Shown piece by piece: positions 8,676 through 18,340 of a stretch of DNA of 46,616 bases; positions within the stretch are counted from its first letter, which is position 1, and every line of letters starts with the position of its first letter. Origin of the DNA: Sergeia podlipaevii (Eukaryota > Euglenozoa > Kinetoplastea > Trypanosomatida > Trypanosomatidae). The position numbers and the translations under genes were made by a program. Below the pieces are notes generated by a model that was given only the letters and a program-made list of their open reading frames with translations, did not search any database and had not been told where the DNA came from. Location of the stretch: NCBI GenBank assembly GCA_030849805.1, contig JASANZ010002107.1, forward strand, positions 1-46,616. The letters run 5' to 3'.

Positions 8676-8697
8676 CCCCCTCCCCTCACCCCTCTCT
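8676..8697 (-). promoter_or_regulatory. Purine-rich tract directly after stop codon
   Basis: In the minus sense this is a G/A tract starting right at the stop codon of the 1056-aa gene. It includes the 13-mer AGAGGGGTGAGGG (8683-8695), which also occurs at the stop codon of the gene at 62-1588 (positions 51-63). The function is unknown. It could be a 3' UTR protein-binding element. Confidence 0.4.
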
Positions 8698-11600
8698 TTA
8701 GTTATGCCAAGGACGAATCGCGGACGGGGAAGGAGAAGTAGTCTTACCATTTGCCACCTTATCATGAGTGGTGGGACGTGGTGGATACACATTCGACCTG
8801 TTCTGCTCATCTTCCTCATCACCACCACCAACATCATGAATATAGCAGTCGTTTGCAGCATCGTTGCTGCCGTCCTTCTCCTCCTCCACTAACGCAATGA
8901 TGTCATCGACCTGACGCAACAGTGGCTGTGTAAAGGAAGTAAGAGAGGACACCGTGTTGCGGTTGCCCATGACGGATTCGTACTGGATGCTCATGGCGCG
9001 TGTCTTCATAGGAGAGCAGGTCATGTTGACCGGGTGCATGCTGGCCTTCGCAAACACGTGGTTGGGCACACCACAGTTGATTTCGTAGATCGCAGCCTCA
9101 CGAACATGCTCGCCAGTCATGTAGAGCTCCGCAGCAACAGGGGACTTCTCCGCCGCCTGAGACATCAAACTGGCCACAAGAAGTCCGATGGTGCTGAAAT
9201 TACGAGGGATCAAGTACGGTGCAACAAAGCTCTCATAGTCCCCATCGTTCTCAAACACAGACTTGGAGCCAACGTGCACATCAACGCGGCGCAGCTGCAC
9301 TGGGGCAGGCGGCATGACGGTAATGGTGGTCGGCTCCGTGCCGTTGTCGGAGGTAATGTACACGTGGCGAGCAAAGGACACGGTGTCGATCTCATCAGGC
9401 CTGCAGGCATAGCAGGGCAGCAAGCCCTTAGACTCTACTTCGCGCAACGCACTCAGCACGCGGCGAATACACGCAAGGCGGACCATCTCATCAGACGCAA
9501 ACAAGACGCTGTTGGTGATGATGTCCTCCAGCGTCACCGCCTGCGCGTCGCGCTCCGTACCGTTAATGCGGTAGTACATCGTCATGTAGCGTGTGCTCTT
9601 GCTGGGAAGAGCGATGTGGTCAATGCGCATGAAGCCATTGGCGCGATTCGAACCTTCACGAGTGTTGAGAAGATCGCCATTGGCCGCACCAGTGGGATCC
9701 GCCTGAAACCACAGAGCGTCCAGCACAGTACCCCAGCGCTCGGTCTCTACGGGAGTCATGGTGTAAATAACGCTCTTGCGCGTGTTGTTGACGTTCTCGC
9801 GCTTGTTCACCGCCACGCGCACGCTGGTGCACTTCCGTGCATGGGAATCCTTCGCGAGCGCGAGAGCGGCAAGCTCTTCAAGCACAAACATAAAGGAAGA
9901 TGCGTTGCCGATGAGGGTTTCATACGCAGACTTACGGCGCAGCTGTGCGATAAGAGCGTCCTCCATGGGCAAAATGCTGCGGCGAAGATCAGAAGCATTC
10001 CAGGCCCCGATAGTGAGCTTGCCAACAGTGAAGCGAAGAGCGGCGGTCAACCACATGCGGTCCAACGTCATGTCGGTACCGTCTCCTTCAATGCTGCTGC
10101 CATCATGCAAGCAGTTGTCCACGTGGCAGAGAATCGTGTAGAAGGCATCCGCTGCGTCACAAGCAAAAGCATTTTGGCTGTCCTTCTGGCTGTCTTGAAG
10201 TCCTGCTGGCCTGTTGTTGCGTGCTGGAGCGGCGTCCTTCTGCTTTGAAGGCGCGGGTGGCGCACGAGATGCCTGTCCGTGTGACTGTTGCTGCTGAGGT
10301 GGGTTGCGTTGCCTAAGCCTTGCTTGCTCTTCCTGCTCTTGTCTTTTCTGCTGCTGCTGCTGCTGCTGAACAGGGTCTTCCGCTGGTGGACGGGACGACG
10401 AAGAAGTATAGCTACGCCTGGCATCGTCGAGATTGTTGATGTAGCGCTCATCTGTGACCTGCCTGGCATCTGAGCGCTCCTGTCCAGAGAATGACTGCTG
10501 CTGCTGCTGTTGGCGATGTTTCAACTGCTCAGTAGGAGGCACAAAGTGAGTGTGGCTGAGCCCCTCACTCGTGTTGTACTTGGGCATCACCGGCCACCTC
10601 GACCCACCGTTGGTCTTGGCGAGCTCAGACATGAGGGCGTCGTGGCTATCAAAGCCGTGAAACTTGAGCCAGTCCTCGTACTTCTCAAGAAACACAGAAA
10701 TGGCGTCCATCTGTTGGCTCATAAGCGCCATATCGCTCACGACACAACCATAGACCGCCACCTGCGCGCTGCGGCTTCGCTCTCGCTCCTCGGGAGCAGA
10801 CTCAAAGGTTGTGCCACTCTCCTTACGCTCTTTGATCGTTTGTAGCAGAGTCTCAATGACCTCCCGCTCAGCTGACATGGCGCCGACTGCATCATCCACG
10901 AGCACCCCCGTTTCAGGCAGTTCGTCTCCACGGTGGCGCACGAGTGCATCACAGTCTTCTGCGCGGCGGAGCTGGTTGGTGGAACGACTGCCAGACGGAG
11001 AGCGGCTACGCTTGCTCTCGCCGTTGTGGCTCTTCTTCGCCTTGTCAAGTAGCACGGCGTGGTTGAACAGTAAGAGCAGGTGCTCCGACTGATTAAAAAA
11101 CTCCTGGTACATGTACTTCTCCTCCAAAGAAAGGTAGCTGCTGGTCACATTAGTGATACCCTGAGCGGGGAGACGGCTCCTGTAGGTCTGACTCACGGAG
11201 CGGAGACGTCTGCGCTCCTGCGCGATCACCGCCTGACGATCATTGTCAAGGATAGCCACCGCCTGTGTAAAGGGGTACTGGCGCAGGCACTCGTCCAGCT
11301 CTTCAGGCGAGGTGGACACCTCTGCGTCATTGGCGCTGAGCACATACTCCAGTGCCTCCTTGGTGTTCCAGAGATGACTGATAGAGTGCGACAGCACCCA
11401 ACGATAAAACCACTGAAGGGAAGAGACAGACCAGGCTAGATCGGCATACTCGGTATCGTCGGAAAAGAAAGTCAGCAACTCTTTCTTGGACAAGGCAGGG
11501 TCTCTAAGACCGCGCTTCTCCTCGAGGGACTGCTGGTACGTTTGCAAGCTCTCCTGCACGCTCAGCACGCGCTCCTTCAACGTATCCACCTCGCCGTCTA

Positions 11601-11868
11601 CGTCAAACGGCACTGGCGGGGGGATGTACGCCGGTGGGGCCTCTTCGCAAAGAAGAAACGGGTAGTTGGGAGACTTGAGCACCTCCAGAGTCGGATTATC
11701 GAGTGTGCGTGGGGTCTGGTTAGCAGCTACGGATTCTGGCTGTCTCTGTCCTTGAGCATTGGCGTCCTTCTCTGTGTCAGCGATGCAAGACTCATGAAAC
11801 TCCTTGCGCATGCGCTGCAGCTCATCGGCCTCCTTGAAGAGGTCATCGGTGTGGGGTACAAGCGCCAT
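8698..11868 (-). CDS. Hypothetical protein, 1056 aa, Gln-rich centre
   Basis: I do not recognise this protein. The ATG is at 11866-11868. The N-terminal half (about 1-440) is helical and charged, with a Pro-rich stretch near residues 85-95 and a probable coiled coil at about 100-125. The centre (about 450-560) is low-complexity, with glutamine runs near 453-459 and 499-510 and many Ser, Arg and Pro residues. The C-terminal half (about 575-1020) looks folded, with mixed strands and helices and few low-complexity breaks. The tail (about 1020-1056) is acidic, then basic. No signal peptide or clear membrane helix is seen. Two folded halves around a Gln-rich linker are common in RNA-associated or scaffold proteins, but nothing here proves that role. 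The long open frame on the other strand (9034-10248) is a shadow. Confidence 0.85.
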   Translation of the reverse strand: MALVPHTDDLFKEADELQRMRKEFHESCIADTEKDANAQGQRQPESVAANQTPRTLDNPTLEVLKSPNYPFLLCEEAPPAYIPPPVPFDVDGEVDTLKERVLSVQESLQTYQQSLEEKRGLRDPALSKKELLTFFSDDTEYADLAWSVSSLQWFYRWVLSHSISHLWNTKEALEYVLSANDAEVSTSPEELDECLRQYPFTQAVAILDNDRQAVIAQERRRLRSVSQTYRSRLPAQGITNVTSSYLSLEEKYMYQEFFNQSEHLLLLFNHAVLLDKAKKSHNGESKRSRSPSGSRSTNQLRRAEDCDALVRHRGDELPETGVLVDDAVGAMSAEREVIETLLQTIKERKESGTTFESAPEERERSRSAQVAVYGCVVSDMALMSQQMDAISVFLEKYEDWLKFHGFDSHDALMSELAKTNGGSRWPVMPKYNTSEGLSHTHFVPPTEQLKHRQQQQQQSFSGQERSDARQVTDERYINNLDDARRSYTSSSSRPPAEDPVQQQQQQQKRQEQEEQARLRQRNPPQQQQSHGQASRAPPAPSKQKDAAPARNNRPAGLQDSQKDSQNAFACDAADAFYTILCHVDNCLHDGSSIEGDGTDMTLDRMWLTAALRFTVGKLTIGAWNASDLRRSILPMEDALIAQLRRKSAYETLIGNASSFMFVLEELAALALAKDSHARKCTSVRVAVNKRENVNNTRKSVIYTMTPVETERWGTVLDALWFQADPTGAANGDLLNTREGSNRANGFMRIDHIALPSKSTRYMTMYYRINGTERDAQAVTLEDIITNSVLFASDEMVRLACIRRVLSALREVESKGLLPCYACRPDEIDTVSFARHVYITSDNGTEPTTITVMPPAPVQLRRVDVHVGSKSVFENDGDYESFVAPYLIPRNFSTIGLLVASLMSQAAEKSPVAAELYMTGEHVREAAIYEINCGVPNHVFAKASMHPVNMTCSPMKTRAMSIQYESVMGNRNTVSSLTSFTQPLLRQVDDIIALVEEEKDGSNDAANDCYIHDVGGGDEEDEQNRSNVYPPRPTTHDKVANGKTTSPSPSAIRPWHN

Positions 11869-11985
11869 GATGATACTTCTTCGCTTCTTTCGCTTTCCTT
11901 TTCTTCCCCCTGCTTGCTCTCAAAGAAGAGTGCAAAATGTTTGCAAGGAGCGGACAGATTTACCGTGAAGAGTATTTAAAATAGT

Positions 11986-12001
11986 GAAAAAGGGAAAAAG
12001 A
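11986..12001 (-). promoter_or_regulatory. Trans-splicing polypyrimidine tract (1056-aa gene)
   Basis: Pure C/T in the minus sense. The next AG downstream is at 11919-11920, giving a 5' UTR of about 50 nt. The tract-to-AG distance of about 65 nt is longer than at most other genes here. Confidence 0.45.
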
Positions 12002-12805
12002 TTGCTACTGGTAAAAGAGTAAATGAACAAACACACAAGAAAAGATACCACAAACCAGGACAGCTACTTTACTTTTCGATTGGACGTGTTCGCTTCGTAA
12101 ATTTGATTGTTGTTCCTTCGTTTTCCTTCTATGCTGTTGCCACCTACAAATTGTCAACGTTACAAAAAAAAAAAGTACAATGTACAGACAATGCTAACAA
12201 AAAAAAAGCCAGTTTTACAAGGCCTCTCTTGCTCTCTTTCTATACAGATATATAAAAAGTTGATTGGAAGGCCTTGCCTCAAAAACAAGAATATATACTT
12301 ATCTCAGTTTTCTTCGTCTGAAGAATTGAAATACTGGCTTGTTATGAGAAAACAGCTTTTTTTGTTTTTGTGTGTGTGTGTGTGATTGCTTATGTATGCT
12401 ACTCAACTACTGGCGAGTAAACACTTTTGTATGGAGTTATAAATATAGAAGAAAAATAAATGAAGCAAATTTGAATAGTAAAGTATAGCAAAAAAAAATA
12501 CAGAGAGTTCATCACGGCTAACAGTAAATGTGGCCCAATACCTGCAAACAAGAGCATCATGCATAGTGAAATTACTGTTTGGCATTTCATTGTTTCAATT
12601 TAGGATTTTATTGTTGACAAAATATAACAATTTTTAAAACTGGCATCTCAGGTTTTATGTCTCTCAAAGACACTCAATCCTACGCAGAGAGCTTGTCATT
12701 GCTCACTTTTTCTCCAGTAATGCTCCAAGTCTACACCACCACCTCACACACGGAAGCGCATCGACGAAACAAGCAATGATAGCGGTAATAACTGCACAGC
12801 AAAAT

Positions 12806-12840
12806 AATATATATTTATATATATATATGTATATATATAT
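12806..12840. repeat. TA-rich simple repeat
   Basis: Interrupted (TA)n just beyond the stop codon of the RGG-tail gene, in its 3' UTR. Confidence 0.9.
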
Positions 12841-12845
12841 GAACC

Positions 12846-15800
12846 TTATCGATAGTTCCCACCACCCCTACCGCTCCCACCGCCTCTTCGTTGGCCACCA
12901 CCACCGCCACTGCCACGTTTCCTCCCAACACCGCCATTACTAGCGTCGCCATGCTGACGGAATCGACCTCCACCAAAGCCTCCTCGGCCCTGCTGCTGCT
13001 GTTGCTGAGGTGGAGGGGAACTGTTTTCCACACCTCCACCACTGCCTCTCGCTCCCCCTCTCCACGTACCACCACCACCGCCGCCGCCGCCTCGTCCAGA
13101 GGTAGAGGGACGCCCAAGAATCGAAGGGTTAGCTGTTGGATCACCACCACCCAGCACACTCGCCGGTCCGCCAAGACCGCCACCACCACCACCAGACGCA
13201 ATGGTTGGAGGCGCAAGTATAACAGGCGGAACAGTGCTCGCGCTCGCATTGGGAAAGATTGCGCTAGAGCGCTCGAGTATGCCGCCTTGTGAATGCGGTG
13301 GTCTTTGTGGCAAGTGCAGCGGAGACTGGCCAAAGACACTGGGAGCGCTGAGAACAGCGCCGCCCGCACCACCTGCGGGGTGGAACGAAGAAGCAGAAGG
13401 ATTCAAACTGGAACGGTGAGATGGTGCCATCGTTTGCTGTGAATGGTGATGATGATGATGATGTGGCTGCAAAGTCTGAAGAGAGGTCTGACCCCACAGC
13501 GACTGCTGTGGCTGCTGCTGCTGATAGAGCGCGCCTTGTGGCTGATGGGACATGAATGAGTGAGGTTGCTGGTGCTGATGATGCTCGGGTGGGATCCACT
13601 GGCTGTGCGGCGCCACTGGTTGTTGTTGTTGAGGTGGCAGTGGTTGCTTCAAGATAGAAGCGTGTCCCTGCTGCTGCCGTAGACCTCCATTAACAGTAGC
13701 CTCAGCGCCTCGAGCTTGCGCAGGCGCTTTATTGAAAGAAGTATTCGCAGTCGTGTTGGTGGCCGCTGGCTGATGCGACGCAAGAGTCGCTTTGCTCTGA
13801 GCTGCGGCAACAGCAGAGGCGGCGGCGGCGACGGTCGCCTTGGCCTTTGCAAGACCACCATTAAACTTTGTCATCCCCGCTTCAGCACCGACCCGCCACG
13901 CCTCGGACTCTTGTGGAGTCACAGAGTCGTGGCGCTGTGCGTCGTCGCGCACAACAATAGTCTGTCGAGTTGAAACAGTCGTGCTTGCCATCAGGTTCTC
14001 CTCTCCTCCCTCGCTCTCCGCCGCCGCGGTTGGCTGCTGAAGCTCATCGCCAATTTTCTCCGTCACCAACTCAATCTTTGGAAGTGAGTCTCTGTAGAGA
14101 CAATGCAGAAGAGCTGGTACTCTTGCCGCGACTGCTGCAGCCGCGTGTACTGTGGCCTTCTTGAACATCGGCGTCGTTCCCCCAGTGCTAGTCGTGGTAT
14201 CAGACTGAAGTAGACGCGCATAATCGGTGCGAAACTGATTCATGCGCTCCTCCTGCTCCTCTGTTGATGCCAGAGAGTTCCTCGTGTCATCGCCCTGCGC
14301 CACGTTTATATCTGCTAGGCCTAGCAGCTGAAGTCCACTCTTGATCAATGTGTCGACAGCAGAAGAAGAGCTTGTGAGTGAGAGACTAGCTTTCGGCAAA
14401 GTGTCACTATCACCGCCACCTCTCTGTGCAAGCTGCCCTTCCCCCTGTGGGGGAGAAGAAGAAGTAGCGAGTGAAGTGGCAGCGAGCATGGCAACCTTCA
14501 CGATGTGCTCCGCACTGGATTTCGTTAGAGAAGACCCAGGGAAGTGATACAAAGGAGTCTTGAAGGCACGAGTCGCATCCACGCATGCCCCTGCAGCTGC
14601 TGCATCGGTAACCCTTTCTTGTCCACTTTCGGCGTACTTGTGAGATAATTCAGCAAGGAAGGGCTCCACTACTGCAGTATCAGCGCGCAGCGGGTAGAGA
14701 CTGCTGTGAACCGCTGCTGGTGCAGGGTTGTGCAGATACGCCAGGCGCTGTGACGAGCTCTCTGCTTGGCAGCTGCGACGCCATGACTGCACAAGCGGTA
14801 GAATCTCGTCACAAAAGAAGCGCAGCTGCAGCGTCTCGGTGTCCTTCATCATCGTCTGTTGCTGCGAGTTGACAGCGTGAGCAGCAGCTCCATCGTTTGC
14901 CTTGCTGCAAGTTTCCCACTGACTTTCTTCTTCCTTTTGGTTCTTCTCTTCCGCACTCACTACGTCACGGAGTGCAAAATCCAAGTCTAGCAGTGTGGCA
15001 TTGACGTTAGTTGACTCTCCTAGCAGCGGAGTCAGAAAGAGGCCATGCCATGGGCAGCAGGCGCAGTGACGGGCAAAAGCCTGACGATTGCTTATCGTGA
15101 CGGTGTACGTGATGTGCGTCACTGTCCGCGTCGCGCACTGTACTTCGGAAGCAAAGAGAGGAGAGAGCAGCGCCTCTAACTCATCAATACCTGTCTCTGA
15201 TGTTGCTGCTTCCACACCTTCTTCCTCCTCGTGCTCTACACTACCGCTCGACTCCCCCTGAACCTGCTCGTCAGGGGCTGTCAGCTCATGTGCCTGTCCG
15301 CCATCGGCTGCATTCTCCTCGGCCATTGTCGCTCCTTGTAGACTGGGCATGCGCTGTTGCTGTGACGGATCATCTGCAATTGTGTTAACATCTTCTTCCA
15401 GAAGTGTAGAAGTGGTCGACTCAGAGACAAGGGTCGCTGCAGGCGCAGATGAAGCTGGCGCGTCGTCCTTCGATAGGACAGGCACCGCCGCTGGCAGAGT
15501 GCTCGCAAAATCAGCCCTAAAAGAAGCTGTCTTTAGCGCCGGATCCTGCGCCGTCTCCGCACCATCTTCACCAATAGTGATGATCGTGGTGGTCCGTTGA
15601 ATTGCCACGGAAGGACTATGACTGCAATAGCGACAGCGAATTCGACGGCCAATGCGTCGCCACAAACGTGCCTCCTCAGTGGAACCCTCCCCCTCCTCAC
15701 CTGCACTGCTGCTATCACCGTCAGCGTCCGTCCAGTTTATCATGTAGCCATAGCAGCGTAAGAACATCGATACGTTCTGTGCAATGTGCTGCTGCGCTAG

Positions 15801-16733
15801 CGGAATATCTGCCGATGACTCACCCCGAGTTGTCTCATCGGTTGCCTCATCCACACGTTCTCTCTTGTAGGAAAGAAGAACTTTCAAAATGCGGCTATCC
15901 GCGCTGCTGCCTATATACTTCAGAGCAACTGCCGGAGAGGCACCTGCTTTGGTAGCTTGCACACATACAGTCTGTTCATCATTGTGCGCAATACAACGTC
16001 GACGACGAGAGCTACGGTCACCGAGCAGAACGGCCTCGCTGAATCGAAACTCGCGTGCAAGAACGCTGGGCGGTGTCCCGCGTGGAAACAACAGCGTTGA
16101 TGCATCCGCCCCACACGACGCCGCACTGCTACTGCTGCTACTGCTGATGTCCCAACAGCGCACTGCAGCACAGCGACCACGCACTACGAGCGAGTCCTTC
16201 AGCACGAGTGTATCAGGGTGAAGCAACGCTCGACCTGGTCCTGTACCTCTCCACTGACACCCTTTCGCATGAGCCTTGAAGAGAAAAGAACATAACGTGG
16301 AAGCTTGTGCTACCGCAGCGCTGTGAATGGCTCGACAAGACTTTTCATCGTTGCTTTCCTTAACAGAATCTGGCAGTGCCTGAACGTTACTAAGTGCCAT
16401 TCGCTCCTCATCTGACAAAAGGCTTTCCATCTGACAACACCGTGTACGCACCACAAGCTGAATAGTAGGAAGTGAAGACGTAGACAGCAAAGAAGAGGAG
16501 CAACACTTCAAAGCGCTAGTCGTACTGGAATCAGCCGAACGCGTAGAGGACGCAGCAGCATCAACACCAAAGTGAGTCATAAACCCTTGAGGAACTATTT
16601 GAGAACTCGAAAGAAGCGCAGCCGCGCCATCGTTGGTGGCGAGGAACTCCAACGCGCCTGGAGTTCCGTGCCAGGCACTTACACAGTCAAAGAACTCCTC
16701 CGAACTGACCACCGCGGCAGCTGCAGAAGCCAT
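12846..16733 (-). CDS. Large protein with Gln/His-rich region and RGG-rich C-terminus
   Basis: 1295 aa from the ATG at 16731-16733. The frame runs upstream to 16805, but only from a GTG, and that extension is encoded by the T-rich splice tract, so I reject it. The N-terminal two thirds (about 1-900) is unrecognised: Ser- and Glu-rich linkers between hydrophobic blocks, with scattered Cys pairs near residues 355 and 555. Residues about 1030-1100 are rich in Gln, Pro and His, including eight consecutive His near 1090. The last 90 residues or so (about 1205-1295) are Gly- and Arg-rich with repeated RGG motifs, the hallmark of RNA-binding proteins that are often arginine-methylated. An RNA-binding role, perhaps in mRNA granules, is plausible because kinetoplastids regulate expression after transcription. 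No RRM, KH or CCCH domain is visible. Confidence 0.85.
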   Translation of the reverse strand: MASAAAAVVSSEEFFDCVSAWHGTPGALEFLATNDGAAALLSSSQIVPQGFMTHFGVDAAASSTRSADSSTTSALKCCSSSLLSTSSLPTIQLVVRTRCCQMESLLSDEERMALSNVQALPDSVKESNDEKSCRAIHSAAVAQASTLCSFLFKAHAKGCQWRGTGPGRALLHPDTLVLKDSLVVRGRCAAVRCWDISSSSSSSAASCGADASTLLFPRGTPPSVLAREFRFSEAVLLGDRSSRRRRCIAHNDEQTVCVQATKAGASPAVALKYIGSSADSRILKVLLSYKRERVDEATDETTRGESSADIPLAQQHIAQNVSMFLRCYGYMINWTDADGDSSSAGEEGEGSTEEARLWRRIGRRIRCRYCSHSPSVAIQRTTTIITIGEDGAETAQDPALKTASFRADFASTLPAAVPVLSKDDAPASSAPAATLVSESTTSTLLEEDVNTIADDPSQQQRMPSLQGATMAEENAADGGQAHELTAPDEQVQGESSGSVEHEEEEGVEAATSETGIDELEALLSPLFASEVQCATRTVTHITYTVTISNRQAFARHCACCPWHGLFLTPLLGESTNVNATLLDLDFALRDVVSAEEKNQKEEESQWETCSKANDGAAAHAVNSQQQTMMKDTETLQLRFFCDEILPLVQSWRRSCQAESSSQRLAYLHNPAPAAVHSSLYPLRADTAVVEPFLAELSHKYAESGQERVTDAAAAGACVDATRAFKTPLYHFPGSSLTKSSAEHIVKVAMLAATSLATSSSPPQGEGQLAQRGGGDSDTLPKASLSLTSSSSAVDTLIKSGLQLLGLADINVAQGDDTRNSLASTEEQEERMNQFRTDYARLLQSDTTTSTGGTTPMFKKATVHAAAAVAARVPALLHCLYRDSLPKIELVTEKIGDELQQPTAAAESEGGEENLMASTTVSTRQTIVVRDDAQRHDSVTPQESEAWRVGAEAGMTKFNGGLAKAKATVAAAASAVAAAQSKATLASHQPAATNTTANTSFNKAPAQARGAEATVNGGLRQQQGHASILKQPLPPQQQQPVAPHSQWIPPEHHQHQQPHSFMSHQPQGALYQQQQPQQSLWGQTSLQTLQPHHHHHHHSQQTMAPSHRSSLNPSASSFHPAGGAGGAVLSAPSVFGQSPLHLPQRPPHSQGGILERSSAIFPNASASTVPPVILAPPTIASGGGGGGLGGPASVLGGGDPTANPSILGRPSTSGRGGGGGGGGTWRGGARGSGGGVENSSPPPQQQQQQGRGGFGGGRFRQHGDASNGGVGRKRGSGGGGGQRRGGGSGRGGGNYR

Positions 16734-16768
16734 TGAATTCGTTAGCTGATATGTACGCGTTAGGATAC

Positions 16769-16788
16769 AAAAAAAAAAAAGAAAAAAA
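16769..16788 (-). promoter_or_regulatory. Trans-splicing polypyrimidine tract (RGG-tail gene)
   Basis: T-rich in the minus sense, with a single C. The first AG downstream is at 16746-16747, leaving a 5' UTR of only about 12 nt before the ATG at 16733. This closeness supports that ATG over any upstream start. Confidence 0.6.
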
Positions 16789-17135
16789 CTTCCCCGCCAA
16801 CTCACAGAACACGTGAACCTAGTGCAATTTTAAATATGTATATGTGCGTTCCTTTAAAGTAAGCCAGAAATAAAAGAGAGGTATATTATCTCGTTGTCTT
16901 ATTAATGCCCACAGCCAAAGATTCTCAAATGGTTAAGTCTTCTATTTTTTTAAAGAGTATTTTCAGTGCAGCTATTGACTATTATTTTAAAAAAAAAAAA
17001 AATCTGTCTGTTTGAGGAAAATAATTACCGTTTCAATGTTTAGTAAGACAGCACCTCTAAATCAATCAAAAAAAAAGGAGAAAAAAAAAGAGAGAACAAT
17101 ATTGGCTTCACTATATATATAAGACACACCACAAA

Positions 17136-17167
17136 TATGCACACGTGTACACTACGCGCGTGCACAC
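17136..17167. other. Alternating purine-pyrimidine run (Z-DNA-prone)
   Basis: About 32 bp of nearly perfect purine-pyrimidine alternation with many CG and CA steps, broken once. Such runs can adopt left-handed DNA under supercoiling. Its role here is unknown. Confidence 0.5.
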
Positions 17168-17262
17168 CCGCATGGCGCCAGGCATAAGTCCCTTTACATT
17201 GCAACTCCAGTGACCGCTTCTATAGCAATCAAGAGAGAACAGGAAAAAAAAGCCTGTATATA

Positions 17263-17286
17263 CTCACGCACATTTGTAAGCGTGAG
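17263..17286. other. 7-bp perfect hairpin
   Basis: CTCACGC at 17263-17269 pairs with GCGTGAG at 17280-17286 around a 10-nt loop, in an otherwise unstructured AT-rich spacer. It is foldable from either strand. Confidence 0.45.
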
Positions 17287-18311
17287 CACTATTCGTTGAA
17301 TCGTCCCTTTATTCGTTTTGTTTTCCTTTCATCATCATGATTGTCATTCAACCCAATTTTTTCATGCGTATACGCATACATACACACACACAACCACATT
17401 CCATAAAGCGACTGTTTGTAACCATACTTCTCCCTTTACCAAAAAAAAAGTAAATAAAGATAGAGTAAGTATACTCCACTCCTTTTTTACAGAACATCAC
17501 AGCAAAAGAAAATAAAACTGAAGTCAAAGTGCACTACATAAACATCTTCATTTTCCTACAACAGCAAGCACACATACACAAAAAAAGAGACGCTTTTCTG
17601 CTTTCCATTTATAAAAAAAAAAAAAAAAAATCACCCTCCTGCTGCTGCTTTCATCATCATCATCATCGTCCTTTAGCATGTCCTCCCTGATGAAGTGTTT
17701 AATGTTCTCTTTAAGAAAAAAAAATGGAAAAATAGGTGGATTGTCTCGTGTGCTTTGATACCCTCGTTCTTTCTTTCTTCCTTCCTGTGGCTGCTTCAGT
17801 TCTGTATTTGTGAAGACCGTACATATAGAAATAATAACAGTAAAAATAAACTTAGCCAAAATGGTCAAGTAGGGCCCATGTTACGTTCAGCGCTTCATTG
17901 ATTTCGTAGTTGATATTGCTCGTTCTCATCTTCTTTCCTTCTTTCTTTCATTTTTTTTTTATTTTGATCGTATGCTGCTTGTCCATCAAAGATTCCTGAG
18001 AGTTGCAGGTATAAGCTCCCTGCGCATAAGTTGCCCAAGAACAGACAGAAACCCAAAAAAGATTGATAAAACATAAACAACTTACACGTATGCGCGCACA
18101 CACACATACGCACTATAGAATAGACAGAAAGAGAGAGCAAAAGGGCGGTTGAAAAAGGTCCACTAAAAAAAAAAAAAGAATCCTCTTCCGCCTCTCGCAC
18201 ATTTTTTTCTTTAAACAGTGTCTACTCTTTAGACTAACTTCAATTCAATCTTACAAATTGTGTATTGCATTCCCCTCCCCCCATACAGTAAAAAAAGGAA
18301 AAAAAAAATCA

Positions 18312-18340
18312 TGATAATAATAATAATAATAGTAATAATA
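18312..18340. repeat. (TAA)n microsatellite
   Basis: Interrupted trinucleotide repeat in the long spacer. Confidence 0.9.

Larger units (their letters stand above)
6423..8697. other. Long intergenic spacer, 2275 bp, rich in inverted repeats
   Basis: No convincing protein gene on either strand. Open frames here are under about 120 codons and low in complexity. The spacer contains a three-stem foldable element (6671-6731), a hairpin (7228-7249), a long AT-rich inverted repeat (about 7291-7379), a TG/CA dinucleotide inverted repeat (7644-7768) and a GC-rich hairpin (8511-8527). I saw no tRNA T-arm motif and no known snRNA. It is more than twice the common spacer length in the window, so it may hold a non-coding RNA locus or a decayed gene. 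Confidence 0.6.
11869..12845. other. Intergenic spacer, 977 bp
   Basis: AT-rich with no credible gene. A TA-repeat block lies at 12806-12840, next to the stop of the RGG-tail gene, and a TG run lies near 12368-12383. The end near 11869 holds the 5' UTR and splice signals of the 1056-aa gene. Confidence 0.7.

Noticed and set aside
9034..10248. 404-codon open frame on the plus strand
   Set aside because: It lies fully antisense to the 1056-aa gene, and its product is rich in His, Arg and Ala as expected from reversed codons. It has no splice tract on the plus strand.
12815..13372. 185-codon minus-strand frame overlapping the RGG tail
   Set aside because: It is the alternative frame of a Gly-repeat region and gives Val/Ala/Arg-rich shadow sequence.
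16734..16805. N-terminal extension of the RGG-tail protein
   Set aside because: It starts with GTG, and its Phe-rich residues are translation of the T-rich splice tract.
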